A stretch of 64,000 nt of DNA from Candidatus Zixiibacteriota bacterium (GCA_040752595.1 JBFMGX010000032.1:22542-86541), one strand, 5' to 3'; positions 50,095 to 60,703 are shown, counted from the stretch's first letter. The notes: generated from the letters alone by a model not told the origin. Numbers and translations: made by a program.

Positions 50095-51324
50095 TCAGCG
50101 GTCGATCTCGCCCAACACAATATCGAGCGAGCCGACGACGGCGACGACGTCGGCGATCAGCATCGGCCTCTTGGAGGCCTGCACGATCGCATCGATCGAC
50201 GAAATGGCGGTGAAGCAGGGGGAACGGGCCTTGCAGCGCAAGGCGACATCGGAGCCATCGGAGATGATGTAGTAGCCGAGCTCGCCGCGCGGCGTCTCGG
50301 TGCGGACATAGGCGTCGCCCTTGGGGGGCTTCACTCTCTTCGGCAGTTTCTCGCGCACGTCGCCCGGCGGCAGGCCATCGAGCGCCTGATGGCAGATCTT
50401 CACCGACTCGGCCATCTCGAAAACACGTACCATATACCGGTCCCAGCAGGAGCCGAGTTTCCCATGCTCGCCGGTGCCGGTGATGACCTTCCAGTCGAAG
50501 CGGTCATAGATCGAGTAAGGGTCGTCGCGGCGCAGGTCCCAGTCGACACCGGAGGCGCGCAGATTGGGCCCGGTCACGCCATAGGAGATGGCGAGATCCT
50601 CGGGGAGGATCCCCACGCTGGCCGTGCGCTTGATGAAGATGTGATTGAACGACAGGAGATCATTGAAATCCTTAAGCTTCGGTTCGAAGTAGCGCAGGAA
50701 CTGCCGGCACTTGTCGGTCCATCCCTCGGGAAGATCGCGCGCCAAACCGCCGACCCAGATGTAGTTGTAGAGCATGCGCGCGCCGGTCAGCCACTCCAAC
50801 AGATCGAGGATCATCTCCCGGTCACGGAAGGCCCAGAGAAACGGCGTGAAGGCCCCCATGTCGAGCCCATAGGTCCCCAGCGCCACAAGGTGGCTGGCGA
50901 TGCGCTGCAGTTCGCAGACGATCACGCGGATGTACTCGACACGCTCGGGGACCTGCACTCCCATGAGCCGCTCGACGGCAACCGCATACCCCATGTTCTG
51001 GCTGATCGCGGCGATGTAGTCGAGGCGATCGGTGAAGGGAATGACCTCCGGGTAGGGGAGATTCTCGGCGTGTTTTTCAAAGCAACGATGCAGATATCCG
51101 ATGTGCGGCCGCACCCGCAGCACCGCCTCGCCGTCCATGGTCAGCTCCAGCCGCAGCACGCCATGGGTCGAGGGGTGTTGCGGCCCCATGTTGACCCTAT
51201 AGGTGTCGGCCAGGTAGGCGCCGGAGTACTTCTCCGGCGGCTCCGGCGGACCGATGTTGATCAAGAGATCATCATCGTCGACTTCATAGCGCGGCGGCGC
51301 CTGTGGCGCGAAGATGTCGTTCAT
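50095..51324 (-). CDS. nuoD: NADH-quinone oxidoreductase subunit D, second copy
   Basis: A 409-residue 49 kDa-type subunit with VNMGPQHPSTHGVLRL, HIGYLHRCFEK, RLDYIAAISQNMGY and final IVLGEIDR. NiFe-hydrogenase cysteine pairs are absent, so it is a complex I protein, not a hydrogenase. It carries the quinone-site histidine (HPSTHG). It is the last gene of a second set B2-C2-I2-lipoprotein-D2 and differs substantially from the nuoD at 59324, for example in its shorter central region. It could serve a different complex I form. Confidence 0.93.
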   Translation of the reverse strand: MNDIFAPQAPPRYEVDDDDLLINIGPPEPPEKYSGAYLADTYRVNMGPQHPSTHGVLRLELTMDGEAVLRVRPHIGYLHRCFEKHAENLPYPEVIPFTDRLDYIAAISQNMGYAVAVERLMGVQVPERVEYIRVIVCELQRIASHLVALGTYGLDMGAFTPFLWAFRDREMILDLLEWLTGARMLYNYIWVGGLARDLPEGWTDKCRQFLRYFEPKLKDFNDLLSFNHIFIKRTASVGILPEDLAISYGVTGPNLRASGVDWDLRRDDPYSIYDRFDWKVITGTGEHGKLGSCWDRYMVRVFEMAESVKICHQALDGLPPGDVREKLPKRVKPPKGDAYVRTETPRGELGYYIISDGSDVALRCKARSPCFTAISSIDAIVQASKRPMLIADVVAVVGSLDIVLGEIDR

Positions 51325-51343
51325 GGTACGATGTCCCTCTCCG

Positions 51344-51913
51344 TCAACTCGGCTGCGGCGGGGTCGGCATGTATGTGAAGTGTTGTTTCTTGTCGAGGCG
51401 GAACTGGTGCTTCATACGGAAGCGCTGGTCGGTCACCCAGTAGACATAGACCCAGGGCATCCCCTTGGTCGCCTCCAACTGCGGCACGGGCCATCCCTTC
51501 GATCCCATTGTGTACGTGCCCGCCGGCACCTGTTCGTACTCGTAGGTGATCAGGCCATTGCCGGTGGTGTCGGCGACGATCAGCCGCACGGACATCGGTT
51601 TGTTCAGCCGTACGTGGAAGTACTCGGTGTATCCCTCGGGGGGCGGCGTCTTGCCCTCATGTTCGGAGTGCGTTTCGATCATGATCGACGTGTCGCGCGA
51701 GAACGGCCGCAGCGCCGAATAGTTGGGCGCCAGGCGCAGGAAATCCGGGTCGCCTTTCACCAGATAGCCGTAGGAGCGATCGAAAAGCTCGCTCGATTGC
51801 TCATTGGCGGGGACGACGCGGTCATGTCTGCCGCCCGAGCAACCCACGATCGCCAGGACGCACACCGCCGCCATCACGGCCGACCACAATCTGCTCCGAT
51901 GCTGTCGCCTCAT
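51344..51913 (-). CDS. Lipoprotein embedded in the second nuo gene set
   Basis: A 189-residue protein from the ATG at 51913 (a GTG at 51967 overlaps nuoI2 as GTGA). The signal peptide ends with the lipobox VLAIVGC. The mature part is beta-rich, with IMIETHSEHEGKTPPPEGYTEYFHVRLNKPMSVR (in parts) and a tail KHQFRLDKKQHFTYMP. I know no family. It lies between nuoI2 and nuoD2, so it may be an assembly or periplasmic partner. Confidence 0.65.
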   Translation of the reverse strand: MRRQHRSRLWSAVMAAVCVLAIVGCSGGRHDRVVPANEQSSELFDRSYGYLVKGDPDFLRLAPNYSALRPFSRDTSIMIETHSEHEGKTPPPEGYTEYFHVRLNKPMSVRLIVADTTGNGLITYEYEQVPAGTYTMGSKGWPVPQLEATKGMPWVYVYWVTDQRFRMKHQFRLDKKQHFTYMPTPPQPS

Positions 51914-51963
51914 CGTTGAACCGTTCCTTCCCAAGACGGCGTCTCGTCCCGCCCGCGAAGATC

Positions 51964-52470
51964 TCACGGATGAACCCCCAACTTGGTTGTCTTGCCGTCC
52001 ACGGAGGCCCGCACGCGTTCGGCCTCCTCGGGCGAGTATGTCGCATAGTGATGAATCAGGTTATCGCGGTTGTAGACCGAGTTCTCGTAGACGCCGGTCA
52101 TGTACAGGCACTCGGTGGGGCAGGGATCGGTGCACAGCGCGCAGTAGCAACACTTGGCGAAGTCGATGTCGAAGCGGAGCACGTGCAGCTTCTTCTTCTG
52201 ACCGTTGGACGTCTCGCCGAGGTCCTCGTCCTTGCCTGCCTTGGCGGTCTCGATGGCGATGCAGTCGACCGGGCAGACACGGGCGCATTGCAGGCAACCG
52301 ATGCAGTCCTCGATCTTGTTGAACAGTTGCCCCTTGGCGCCGATCGGAAGCTCCCAAGTCTCATCGGGGTACTGCATGGTGACCGGCTTCTTGAGCATGT
52401 GCGCGAAGGTCACGCGCAGGCCGACCAATAGGGACCAGAACCCCAGGATGTTCTCTCGCATGCGTCGCAT
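51964..52470 (-). CDS. nuoI: NADH-quinone oxidoreductase subunit I, second copy
   Basis: A 168-residue 2x[4Fe-4S] ferredoxin-like subunit. The motifs are CIGCLQCARVCP and CCYCALCTDPCP, each followed by the fourth cysteine of the other cluster (CPVDC, CPTEC). An N-terminal amphipathic stretch (ILGFWSLLVGLRVTFAHML) should contact the membrane arm. It carries the N6a and N6b clusters of complex I. It is shorter than the nuoI at 53757. Confidence 0.93.
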   Translation of the reverse strand: MRRMRENILGFWSLLVGLRVTFAHMLKKPVTMQYPDETWELPIGAKGQLFNKIEDCIGCLQCARVCPVDCIAIETAKAGKDEDLGETSNGQKKKLHVLRFDIDFAKCCYCALCTDPCPTECLYMTGVYENSVYNRDNLIHHYATYSPEEAERVRASVDGKTTKLGVHP

Positions 52471-52487
52471 GTGCGCCCTTCCGTTCG

Positions 52488-53063
52488 TCAGATCCCCGTC
52501 AGGTCCGGCTCGTGCGTGTCCGGCGGCACCGCGCGCCGATCGGGCACGTCGCGCGATACCCAGTGCCCTCGATCCAGGTCTCTTCCCTCAGGGTAGGGGA
52601 CCCGAAGCCCGCGGTAGTATTCCTGCACGACATAGTCTTTGCGCAAGGGCCACCCCTCCCAGTCCTCCGGGCAGAGGATGCGGCGCAAGTCCGGGTGATC
52701 GTCGAAGACGATCCCCATCATGTCGTATGCCTCCCGTTCGTGCCAATCCGCTGTGCCGAACACGACGGCCACCGACGGGACATGCGGAGCGTTGCGATCC
52801 GCCAGCTCGATCTTCAGCGTGATGCGGTGCCGGTGCCTCATCGAGTGCAGGTTGTAGGTCACGCCGAGCTTGGTTTTGTCATCGGTCGCCGACAGGCACA
52901 TCAGGGAGGTCAATTCCATTCCCGGCTGATCGTGCAGCCAACGGCAGACATCGGCAATGACCTCGGTGGCCACGACGCAGGCCGGGTCGACGCCCTCCGA
53001 CAATGGACCGATGGAATCGCCGAACTGGGCGGTCAGTTGCTGATGGATTTCCTGGGTCGTCAT
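52488..53063 (-). CDS. nuoC: NADH-quinone oxidoreductase subunit C, second copy
   Basis: A 191-residue 30 kDa subunit. WHEREAYDMMGIVFDDHPDLRRILCPEDWEGWPLRKDY (in parts) is the family signature. It is part of the connecting (Q) module of the peripheral arm. It is separated from nuoB2 by a dispersed repeat at 53073. Confidence 0.92.
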   Translation of the reverse strand: MTTQEIHQQLTAQFGDSIGPLSEGVDPACVVATEVIADVCRWLHDQPGMELTSLMCLSATDDKTKLGVTYNLHSMRHRHRITLKIELADRNAPHVPSVAVVFGTADWHEREAYDMMGIVFDDHPDLRRILCPEDWEGWPLRKDYVVQEYYRGLRVPYPEGRDLDRGHWVSRDVPDRRAVPPDTHEPDLTGI

Positions 53064-53072
53064 GCCGATTCT

Positions 53073-53103
53073 CTGTCATCCCGAGCGAAGCGAGGGATCT
53101 GCT
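53073..53103. repeat. Dispersed repeat between nuoB2 and nuoC2
   Basis: CTGTCATCCCGAGCGAAGCGAGGGATCTGC is a copy of the family found at 23604-23799, 54454 and 58640-58719. Confidence 0.75.
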
Positions 53104-53125
53104 GTCTCTTTGCGACCGAAACGAG

Positions 53126-53683
53126 CTACGCCGACATCGCCGGCGCCAGCTTCTTGCCCAACAGCGCCTCGCGCTTGATCTTCTCCTGCAACATCATCAG
53201 CCCTTCCAGTAGCGCCTCCGGACGCGGGGGACACCCGGCCACATAGACATCGACTGGGATGATCTGGTCGACCCCTTTGAGTACATGATAGCCGTGTTTC
53301 CAGTATGGTCCGCCGCAGGTGGCGCACGATCCCATCGAGAGAACGTATTTCGGCTCGGGCATTTGATCGTAAAGCCGCTTGACACGCAGCGCCATCTTCA
53401 TCGTCACCGTGCCGGCGACGATCATCAGGTCGGTCTGACGGGGGGAGGCACGCATCACGCCCATGCCGAAGCGGTCGATGTCGTAGCGCGCGGCGGCGGT
53501 CGCCATCATCTCGATGGCACAGCAGGCCAGCCCAAAGGTCATGGGCCAGACCGATGATTGGCGCGCCCACGCAAAGACACTGTCGATCGAGGTCACGATG
53601 ACATTGTTGCCGTGCCGCCCCTCCAAGGGGAGGGTCTCCTCGGCCTTCTGCGCTGTCTTCAGTTCGGTTGCCGTCTTGACCAT
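53126..53683 (-). CDS. nuoB: NADH-quinone oxidoreductase subunit B, second copy
   Basis: A 185-residue PSST-type subunit with cluster N2 ligands [18 protein letters not shown] and [11 protein letters not shown], plus [13 protein letters not shown]. All four conserved cysteines are present. An N-terminal extension of 40 residues has an odd basic/acidic lead. It starts the second set B2-C2-I2-(lipoprotein)-D2, immediately after nuoI1. Confidence 0.94.
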   Translation of the reverse strand: MVKTATELKTAQKAEETLPLEGRHGNNVIVTSIDSVFAWARQSSVWPMTFGLACCAIEMMATAAARYDIDRFGMGVMRASPRQTDLMIVAGTVTMKMALRVKRLYDQMPEPKYVLSMGSCATCGGPYWKHGYHVLKGVDQIIPVDVYVAGCPPRPEALLEGLMMLQEKIKREALLGKKLAPAMSA

Positions 53684-53756
53684 GGTGTTCTCGTCTCGGC
53701 CGCCGAGTTTATCTTATACCAACTTCCGGGTCGTCCCGGCGACAGGGCACAACCAA

Positions 53757-54347
53757 CTATAATACCAATTGCCTCTGCAAGAAATCAACCGGCTTTCCCT
53801 CCTGATCGGGCGCCGCCCGGAGGGCCAACAGCGTCTTCAGATTGAGAATCATGCCGTTACGGGACAACGAGCCGATCTCCACGATGCCGGTGTCCATGCG
53901 AATAGCATCCTCGGGACAGGCCTCGACGCAGAACCCGCAGAAGACGCAACGCCCAATATCGATGTCGAACGAGCGCGGCCGCTTCTCGATCGACGGGTCG
54001 TCAACCTCTTCGGCGACAATGCGAATGCAGAACGCCGGGCAAACCGTCTCGCACATCATGCAAGCGACGCAACGGGGCGTACCATCGGGGCGCGGCACCA
54101 GACGGTGCAGCGTGCGCAGGCGCGGCGATTGCGGCCGGCGTTCCTCCGGGTACTGGAAGGTTGCCGCGCCCGGTTGGACCGACTTGAACCCGAGCCGACG
54201 CAGGGTATGTCGCCACAGATTCACGAAGAAATGGCGGGAGGTCAGCCACAGCCCCCGAACAATCTCCGGAAGGTAGATCCGCTCCCAGACGCTCAGCGTG
54301 CGCCGCCGGGCCGAGACGTTGATCACATTGACGGTACGCGTCGTCAT
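53757..54347 (-). CDS. nuoI: NADH-quinone oxidoreductase subunit I, first copy
   Basis: A 196-residue protein with ferredoxin motifs CVACMMCETVCP and CVFCGFCVEACP. The long N-terminus (residues 1-85) includes an amphipathic helix region (YLPEIVRGLWLTSRHFFVNLWR). It completes the A-I gene series and carries the two N6 clusters. A repeat-rich spacer precedes it. Confidence 0.92.
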   Translation of the reverse strand: MTTRTVNVINVSARRRTLSVWERIYLPEIVRGLWLTSRHFFVNLWRHTLRRLGFKSVQPGAATFQYPEERRPQSPRLRTLHRLVPRPDGTPRCVACMMCETVCPAFCIRIVAEEVDDPSIEKRPRSFDIDIGRCVFCGFCVEACPEDAIRMDTGIVEIGSLSRNGMILNLKTLLALRAAPDQEGKPVDFLQRQLVL

Positions 54348-54354
54348 ACTATCA

Positions 54355-54483
54355 GTGCCCCACCCGCCAGGGTGGGCAGGTCAATCCCCACCCTTCGGGT
54401 GGGGCACTGAGTGGCCGTGTGTGCTGTCGTATCATGGCTACGAAACCATCCACCTGTCATCCCGAACGAAGTGAGGGATCTGC
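54355..54483. repeat. Repeats between nuoH and nuoI1
   Basis: GTGCCCCACCC...GGGTGGGGCAC (54355-54407) can fold into a long hairpin. A CTGTCATCCCGAACGAAGTGAGGGATCTGC copy follows at 54454-54483. Confidence 0.7.
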
Positions 54484-54497
54484 TTCTTCCTGTTCTA

Positions 54498-55589
54498 CTA
54501 CCGCCCCAGCCACAGCACCAGCGCCGCGGTCACCATCGTGTTGAGCAACGACAGCGGCAGGAGGATCTTCCACCCCAAGTGCATCAGTTGATCAAACCGG
54601 AAACGGGGGAGTGTCCAACGCACCAACAGCAAGAACCAGCAGAAGAAACAGACCTTGACGATGAACGCCCCGACGCGCAGGATCTCCACCACCCACATCC
54701 CCATGTTCCAGGTGGCGCCCCAGGGGAAAACGAATCCGGTATCGGCCAGCCAGGGGACCTGCCACCCGCCGAAGAAGAAGGTCGTGACCAAGGCGCTGAT
54801 CAGCACGGTCTCGATGAAGTCGGTAAACATGAACATCCCGAACTTCATCGATGAGTACTCAACGAAGAAACCGATGATCTCCGATTCGCCCTCAGGGATG
54901 TCGAAGGGGATGCGCTTGGTCTCGGCGATCCCGGCGATCAGAAACAGCAGGCACCCGAGCGGCTGGTAGAACACACCCCACGCCGGCAGAAAACCGAAGA
55001 GCAGACCGCCCTGCGCGCGCACAATCTCGGCCAGCGACAGGGTCTGGAAGATCATGATGATCCCGACCAGGGTCAGCCCGAAGGTGATTTCATACGAGAT
55101 CATCTGCGCCGAGGCGCGGACACCGCCGAGAAGCGAGTAGTTGTTGTTGGATGACCAACCCGCCAGCACGACGCCATAGACGCCGACCGACATCATCGCA
55201 AAGACATAGAGTAGGCCGATGTTCAGATCGGCGACCTGCAGCCCGACCGTGTGTCCGGCGATCCGGATCGCGTTCCCGAAGGGGATCACGGCGAAGCTGA
55301 CCAGTGCGAAGAAGATGGCGAGAATCGGCGCCAGCGTGTGCAGGAAACGGTGTGGCGTGTTGGGGACAAAGTCCTCCTTGGTGAACATCTTGACCGCATC
55401 GGCAATAATATGAAAGAGACCCCATAGGCGCAGCCCGAGGATCTTGGCCCGGTTGGCGCCGATCCGGTCCTGCATGACCGCCGATTCCTTGCGCTCGACC
55501 CAAGTCAAAACGCCGGCGAGCGATAGCACAAACATGATGATGAAGAACGTCGCGCCAGCGGCGGCGGCTATGGCGAATGTGGTGATCAT
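54498..55589 (-). CDS. nuoH: NADH-quinone oxidoreductase subunit H
   Basis: A 363-residue membrane subunit from the ATG at 55589; upstream frame is repeat. It has about eight hydrophobic helices, with VERKESAVMQDRIGANR, DAVKMFTKEDFVP, SSNNNYSLLGGVRASAQMISYE and the acidic quinone-channel loop IPFDIPEGESEIIGFFVEYSSMKFG (in parts). It couples quinone reduction to proton transfer. No clear ribosome site is visible, so translation may be coupled to nuoG. Confidence 0.94.
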   Translation of the reverse strand: MITTFAIAAAAGATFFIIMFVLSLAGVLTWVERKESAVMQDRIGANRAKILGLRLWGLFHIIADAVKMFTKEDFVPNTPHRFLHTLAPILAIFFALVSFAVIPFGNAIRIAGHTVGLQVADLNIGLLYVFAMMSVGVYGVVLAGWSSNNNYSLLGGVRASAQMISYEITFGLTLVGIIMIFQTLSLAEIVRAQGGLLFGFLPAWGVFYQPLGCLLFLIAGIAETKRIPFDIPEGESEIIGFFVEYSSMKFGMFMFTDFIETVLISALVTTFFFGGWQVPWLADTGFVFPWGATWNMGMWVVEILRVGAFIVKVCFFCWFLLLVRWTLPRFRFDQLMHLGWKILLPLSLLNTMVTAALVLWLGR

Positions 55590-55607
55590 GACCGTATTGG
55601 CGACGGG

Positions 55608-55635
55608 CAACAAGGGGCTTAAGCCCCTTGTCCTC
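55608..55635. repeat. Hairpin repeat between nuoG and nuoH
   Basis: CAAGGGGCTT-AAGCCCCTTG is a perfect inverted repeat of the AAGGGGCT family, 19 bp upstream of nuoH. Confidence 0.7.
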
Positions 55636-55645
55636 AAGGCTCCCT

Positions 55646-57259
55646 CTACGCGCTTGGTACTGCCATCTGCCGGGGATTGACCCCTATCGATCCCAGCGTT
55701 GCATAAGTCAATCCCGCGTAGTACTCGACACAGCCCGCCAACTCGGCAAAGCACGATTGGGGATCGCGCGGCGCCGAGGGCACCTCCCAACGGGCGGCCA
55801 GATCGGCCAGAATGTCCAGGAGTGGGCGCGAATCCCCAAGCGGCGGCATGGCTGACCAGAAGCGCTGGACCCTGCCGGCGGAGTTCGTGACCGTGCCGGT
55901 ACATTCGGCGTATGTCGTCATCGGCATTGCGAATGTGGCCGCCTCCGTCACGACGGAGTGATGCGTTTGAATCGCAATCGCCAACTCGACTCGTGATAGC
56001 GCCTCCTTCAGCCGCTCGGAAGCGATGCGCTCGGCCAGCCCGCTGCCGATCACAAACAGGGTCTTGATACGACCATCGGCCGCCGAACTCAGCACCGATT
56101 CGACCGCGGGTGGTGATCCCGGAATGATCACACTGGCGCCGAACGAATTCGGGAAGGTGTCCGCCTGACGCAGCAGGTCGTCCGTGACGCCGTTGGGATC
56201 GGGCGGGCAGAGATGGGCGATCGCGTCGACCTTCATCCCCTCGCGGAAGAGTCGTCTCAGGGCCCAGATCTCTTCGTTGGACAGGGAGGGGGTGGCAATC
56301 ACCGCGACACTGCCGACCCCGTGCGCAGCGATGGCGCTGGTGACCTGTTCGTCGACTTGCGCCAGAGCGTCAGTCCAAGACAGCCCTGCCTGTCCACGCG
56401 CCGCAGGCGACAGGAGTCGATCGTCCGACTCCAACCCTTTGTAGGAGTACCGGCCGGCATCGCAGATCCAGTACCCGTTGACGTCGGCATTGTGGCGCGG
56501 CTTGAAACGCGCGATCAGACGGCCGTTGTTGTGGTGGGTGCGACGACGATTCGTGTGGATCTCGATGTTGCAGCCGCGGGCGCAACCATGGCAGATCGAT
56601 TCGGTCTTTTCCAGATACCAGACCCGCACCTGGAAACGGAAATCGCGATCCGTCAACGCCCCGACCGGGCAGACATCGGCGAGGCAACCGGAATAGGGAT
56701 TGTCCACCACGGCGTCACGCACCGGCAACAGCTCGGCATGACTGCCGCGATTGAAGATCGCCAGCTCGTGCGTCTTGGTGACCTCATCGACAAACCGCGT
56801 GCAGCGCGAGCAGAGAATGCAGCGTTCCGAGTCGAGGATGATGTGCGGCCCGATCGGAATCGCCTTGTGCTTCTTGAGCTTGTCCTCCAACAGGGTGGAG
56901 TCATAGCGGCCGAAGCGCATGTAGAATTCCTGCAACTTGCATTCCCCGGCCTGGTCGCAGACCGGACAGTCGAGCGGGTGGTTGGCCAGCAGGAATTCGA
57001 GGATGGCGGCCCGGGCGATCGTGACGGCAGGAGTGGTCGTGCGCACGACCATACCGTCGGTCACCATCGTGTAACAGGCGATCTGCAGCTTGGGGTTCTT
57101 TTCGATCTCGACCAAGCACATGCGGCACGAGCCGGCAATCGACAGACCGGGATGGTAGCAGTAGTGGGGGATGAAGATCCCCAACTGCTCCGCCGCCTGG
57201 ATGACCGTGGTCCCGGCGTGAACTTCAATCGTGCGATCGTCGATGGTGACTTTGGGCAT
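55646..57259 (-). CDS. nuoG: NADH-quinone oxidoreductase subunit G
   Basis: A 537-residue protein. The N-terminal [2Fe-2S] ligands lie in HYCYHPGLSIAGSCRMC and the N5 region in CPVCDQAGEC; N4 is CILCSRC and GCLADVCPVG. CHGCARGC near residue 225, with a later cysteine in YWICDAGR, is a fourth [4Fe-4S] (N7-like) site. The molybdopterin-like domain (SVAVIATPSLSNEEIWALRRL) has no metal ligand signs. It is shorter than E. coli NuoG. It carries electrons from NuoEF toward NuoI. Confidence 0.93.
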   Translation of the reverse strand: MPKVTIDDRTIEVHAGTTVIQAAEQLGIFIPHYCYHPGLSIAGSCRMCLVEIEKNPKLQIACYTMVTDGMVVRTTTPAVTIARAAILEFLLANHPLDCPVCDQAGECKLQEFYMRFGRYDSTLLEDKLKKHKAIPIGPHIILDSERCILCSRCTRFVDEVTKTHELAIFNRGSHAELLPVRDAVVDNPYSGCLADVCPVGALTDRDFRFQVRVWYLEKTESICHGCARGCNIEIHTNRRRTHHNNGRLIARFKPRHNADVNGYWICDAGRYSYKGLESDDRLLSPAARGQAGLSWTDALAQVDEQVTSAIAAHGVGSVAVIATPSLSNEEIWALRRLFREGMKVDAIAHLCPPDPNGVTDDLLRQADTFPNSFGASVIIPGSPPAVESVLSSAADGRIKTLFVIGSGLAERIASERLKEALSRVELAIAIQTHHSVVTEAATFAMPMTTYAECTGTVTNSAGRVQRFWSAMPPLGDSRPLLDILADLAARWEVPSAPRDPQSCFAELAGCVEYYAGLTYATLGSIGVNPRQMAVPSA

Positions 57260-57310
57260 GTGTGCGGTCTTCGCTTCTGTCGGTCAGGTGCCCCGCGCAC
57301 CTGACATCCA

Positions 57311-58615
<1,305 letters not shown>

Positions 58616-58639
58616 TCTCCCAACAACAGTTCTATCCTT

Positions 58640-58719
58640 GTCATTCCGAGCGCAGCGAAGAATCTGCTTTCTTTGCAGGGGAGAAACAGCAGATCCCTCG
58701 CTTCGCTCGGGATGACATT
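58640..58719. repeat. Inverted pair of dispersed repeats between nuoE and nuoF
   Basis: GTCATTCCGAGCGCAGCGAAGAATCTGC (58640-58666) faces CAGATCCCTCGCTTCGCTCGGGATGACA (58689-58719), making a large hairpin. Its translation yields the spurious HPERSEGS peptide. Confidence 0.78.
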
Positions 58720-58787
58720 GCCGGCGATGACTCGCACTTTCTGTGTCCTTCAGCGACCCGCCCAGCGGGCGCAATGAATTGCCCCCA

Positions 58788-59327
58788 CTACTCCGCCTCC
58801 GCCAGCAAACGGTCAATCGACTCGCGTGTCAGGTTCCCCACATAGCGATCATCAAACCGCAACGCCGGAGCGCACTCGCAATAGGCGAGGCATTCGACCT
58901 CCGACAGGGTGAACTTCCCATCGGCCGTGGTTTCGCCGGGTCCGATCCCCAATCTCTGTTTCAGATAGTCCCTCAGATTCACCGCCCCCGCCAGCCAGCA
59001 GGAGATGTTGCGGCAGATTTCAATCTGGTGCCGTCCCAAGGGGCGGCGCGGGAACATGGTGTAGAAGGTGACAACTTCATGTATTTCATCGAGGGGTCGC
59101 ATCAGGACCTCGGCCGTGATCAGCTCCACCTGATGCGAAATCCACCCAAACTCGCGCACCGCCAGCCACAGGACCGGCAGGGTTGCCGAACGACGATCGG
59201 GATAGCGGGCGATGATCGTTTCGACTTCCTGCCGTGCCGTTGCAGACCAAGATACCGGACCAGTGTGATCCACGGCGCCGCAGTCGATGACTTGGGGGGA
59301 CGTTGCCGACTGCGAATTCACGATCAT
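58788..59327 (-). CDS. nuoE: NADH-quinone oxidoreductase subunit E
   Basis: A 179-residue thioredoxin-like [2Fe-2S] protein from the ATG at 59327. The ATG overlaps the nuoD1 stop (ATGA). The ligands are CRNISC and CLAYCECAP; VVTFYTMFPRRPLGRHQIEIC is the family region. It pairs with NuoF in the NADH-oxidising module. Confidence 0.93.
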   Translation of the reverse strand: MIVNSQSATSPQVIDCGAVDHTGPVSWSATARQEVETIIARYPDRRSATLPVLWLAVREFGWISHQVELITAEVLMRPLDEIHEVVTFYTMFPRRPLGRHQIEICRNISCWLAGAVNLRDYLKQRLGIGPGETTADGKFTLSEVECLAYCECAPALRFDDRYVGNLTRESIDRLLAEAE

Positions 59328-60703
59328 CGATCCAGCTCCCCGGCGATCATGTTGATTGTCCCGAAGGTCGCGATGACATCGGCGATCATGTCGCCTTTGA
59401 TCATGCGATCCATCCCCTGCATGAGATAGTAGCATGGCGGACGGCAGTGGACCCGATAGGCGCGGCCGCTGCCGTCAGAGACCATGTAGAATCCCAGTTC
59501 GCCGTTGGCGGCCTCATTGGCGATGTAGATTTCGCCCGGCGGCGGCTTGATTCCCTCTCCCTCCATGATCAGCATGAAGTGGTTCATCAGACCTTCGATG
59601 TTGCCGTAGGTGTCCTCCTTCGGCGGTAGCACGGTGGTCTTGTCGGGGGCATTCACGCGATGGGCGGAAGTCTTGTCGGTCCCTTCGAGCGTGGGGTCGG
59701 GACGGACCGTGCGCAGCAGCAGATCGGCGGTCATCCCCATCTTGGCGGCGTCGACCATCTGGGCCCCGGTCAGGGGATGTCCCGCCGCATCCACCTGCAC
59801 CGCCCCACCGGGGATCTGCCGGATCGCCTGGCGGATCAGACGCGTCGACTGGCGCATCTCCTCCATGCGGACCAGATAGCGGTCATAGTTGTCGCCGACG
59901 GTGCCGACCGGAACATCGAAGTCGAGTCGATCATAAACGAGATAGGGCTCGTCCTTGCGCAGATCACGCGCGCGTCCGGTGGAGCGCAGCACCGGCCCGG
60001 TGAACCCGAGCGACCAGGCCACATCGGATGAAACCTTCCCCACGTTCTTGGTGCGATCGATGAAGATGCGGTTGCGCGTCAACAGTCGGTCCACTTCCTC
60101 CATCTCGATGGCCACCAGATCGAGCGCCTTGTCGAGCCGCTCCAGCCACCCGGCGGGAAGATCCGCCTTCACGCCACCGACACGGACATACGAGACCGTC
60201 AGCCGGGCGCCGGTCAGTTCCTCCACCAGCTCATAGAGGTACTCGCGCGCCTTCATCAGATAGATGAACGGCGTCATCGCCCCCATCTCCATGGCGCAGG
60301 CGGCGATGCAGGTCAAGTGGTCGGTGATGCGCGAGATCTCGGAGATGATCACGCGGATATACGCACAGCGCTCGGTCGGGTGAATGTCCAAGAGCTTCTC
60401 CACGCCCATCGCATAGCAGACGTTGTTGATGAGCGGGGAGACGTAGTTGAGCCGGTCAGTGTAGGGGAAGGCCTGTCCCCAGCCGACGACTTCGCACTCT
60501 TTCTCGAACGCGCGGTGCAGATATCCGATCTCGATGTCGGCATCCTCGACCCGTTCCCCATCGAGCGCCAGCACGATGCGGATGACACCGTGCATCGCCG
60601 GATGCGATGGCCCCATGTTGAGGAGCATCACCCGCTGGGTGAGCGTGCCGGGGACCGACGGGGTGGTCTCGACGGGGATGGATGGGAATGTTGGAGGATT
60701 CAT
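59324..60703 (-). CDS. nuoD: NADH-quinone oxidoreductase subunit D, first copy
   Basis: A 459-residue protein from the ATG at 60703; the longer frame runs through repeats. LLNMGPSHPAMHGVIR, EIGYLHRAFEKECEV, RLNYVSPLINNVCYAMG and final MIAGELDR mark the 49 kDa family. Unlike the copy at 50095 it has an insert of about 50 residues around QVDAAGHPLTGAQMVDAAKMGM and RPDPTLEGTDKTSAHR. It reads PAMHG where the second copy reads PSTHG in the quinone-site loop. Confidence 0.94.
   Translation of the reverse strand: MNPPTFPSIPVETTPSVPGTLTQRVMLLNMGPSHPAMHGVIRIVLALDGERVEDADIEIGYLHRAFEKECEVVGWGQAFPYTDRLNYVSPLINNVCYAMGVEKLLDIHPTERCAYIRVIISEISRITDHLTCIAACAMEMGAMTPFIYLMKAREYLYELVEELTGARLTVSYVRVGGVKADLPAGWLERLDKALDLVAIEMEEVDRLLTRNRIFIDRTKNVGKVSSDVAWSLGFTGPVLRSTGRARDLRKDEPYLVYDRLDFDVPVGTVGDNYDRYLVRMEEMRQSTRLIRQAIRQIPGGAVQVDAAGHPLTGAQMVDAAKMGMTADLLLRTVRPDPTLEGTDKTSAHRVNAPDKTTVLPPKEDTYGNIEGLMNHFMLIMEGEGIKPPPGEIYIANEAANGELGFYMVSDGSGRAYRVHCRPPCYYLMQGMDRMIKGDMIADVIATFGTINMIAGELDR

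Noticed and set aside
49945..51378. 477-residue plus-strand open frame opposite nuoD2
   Set aside because: Shadow frame caused by GC-rich third positions; nuoD2 is unmistakable.
50095..53683. Second nuo set as a NiFe hydrogenase
   Set aside because: NuoD2 lacks the N- and C-terminal CxxC nickel ligands.
56213..57304. 363-residue plus-strand frame opposite nuoG
   Set aside because: nuoG has all cluster ligands; the antisense product is low-complexity acidic/His-rich with no fold.
58616..58816. N-terminal extension of nuoF through HPERSEGS-like sequence
   Set aside because: That peptide is the translation of a dispersed repeat, a familiar annotation artefact; the ATG at 58615 fits the family start.
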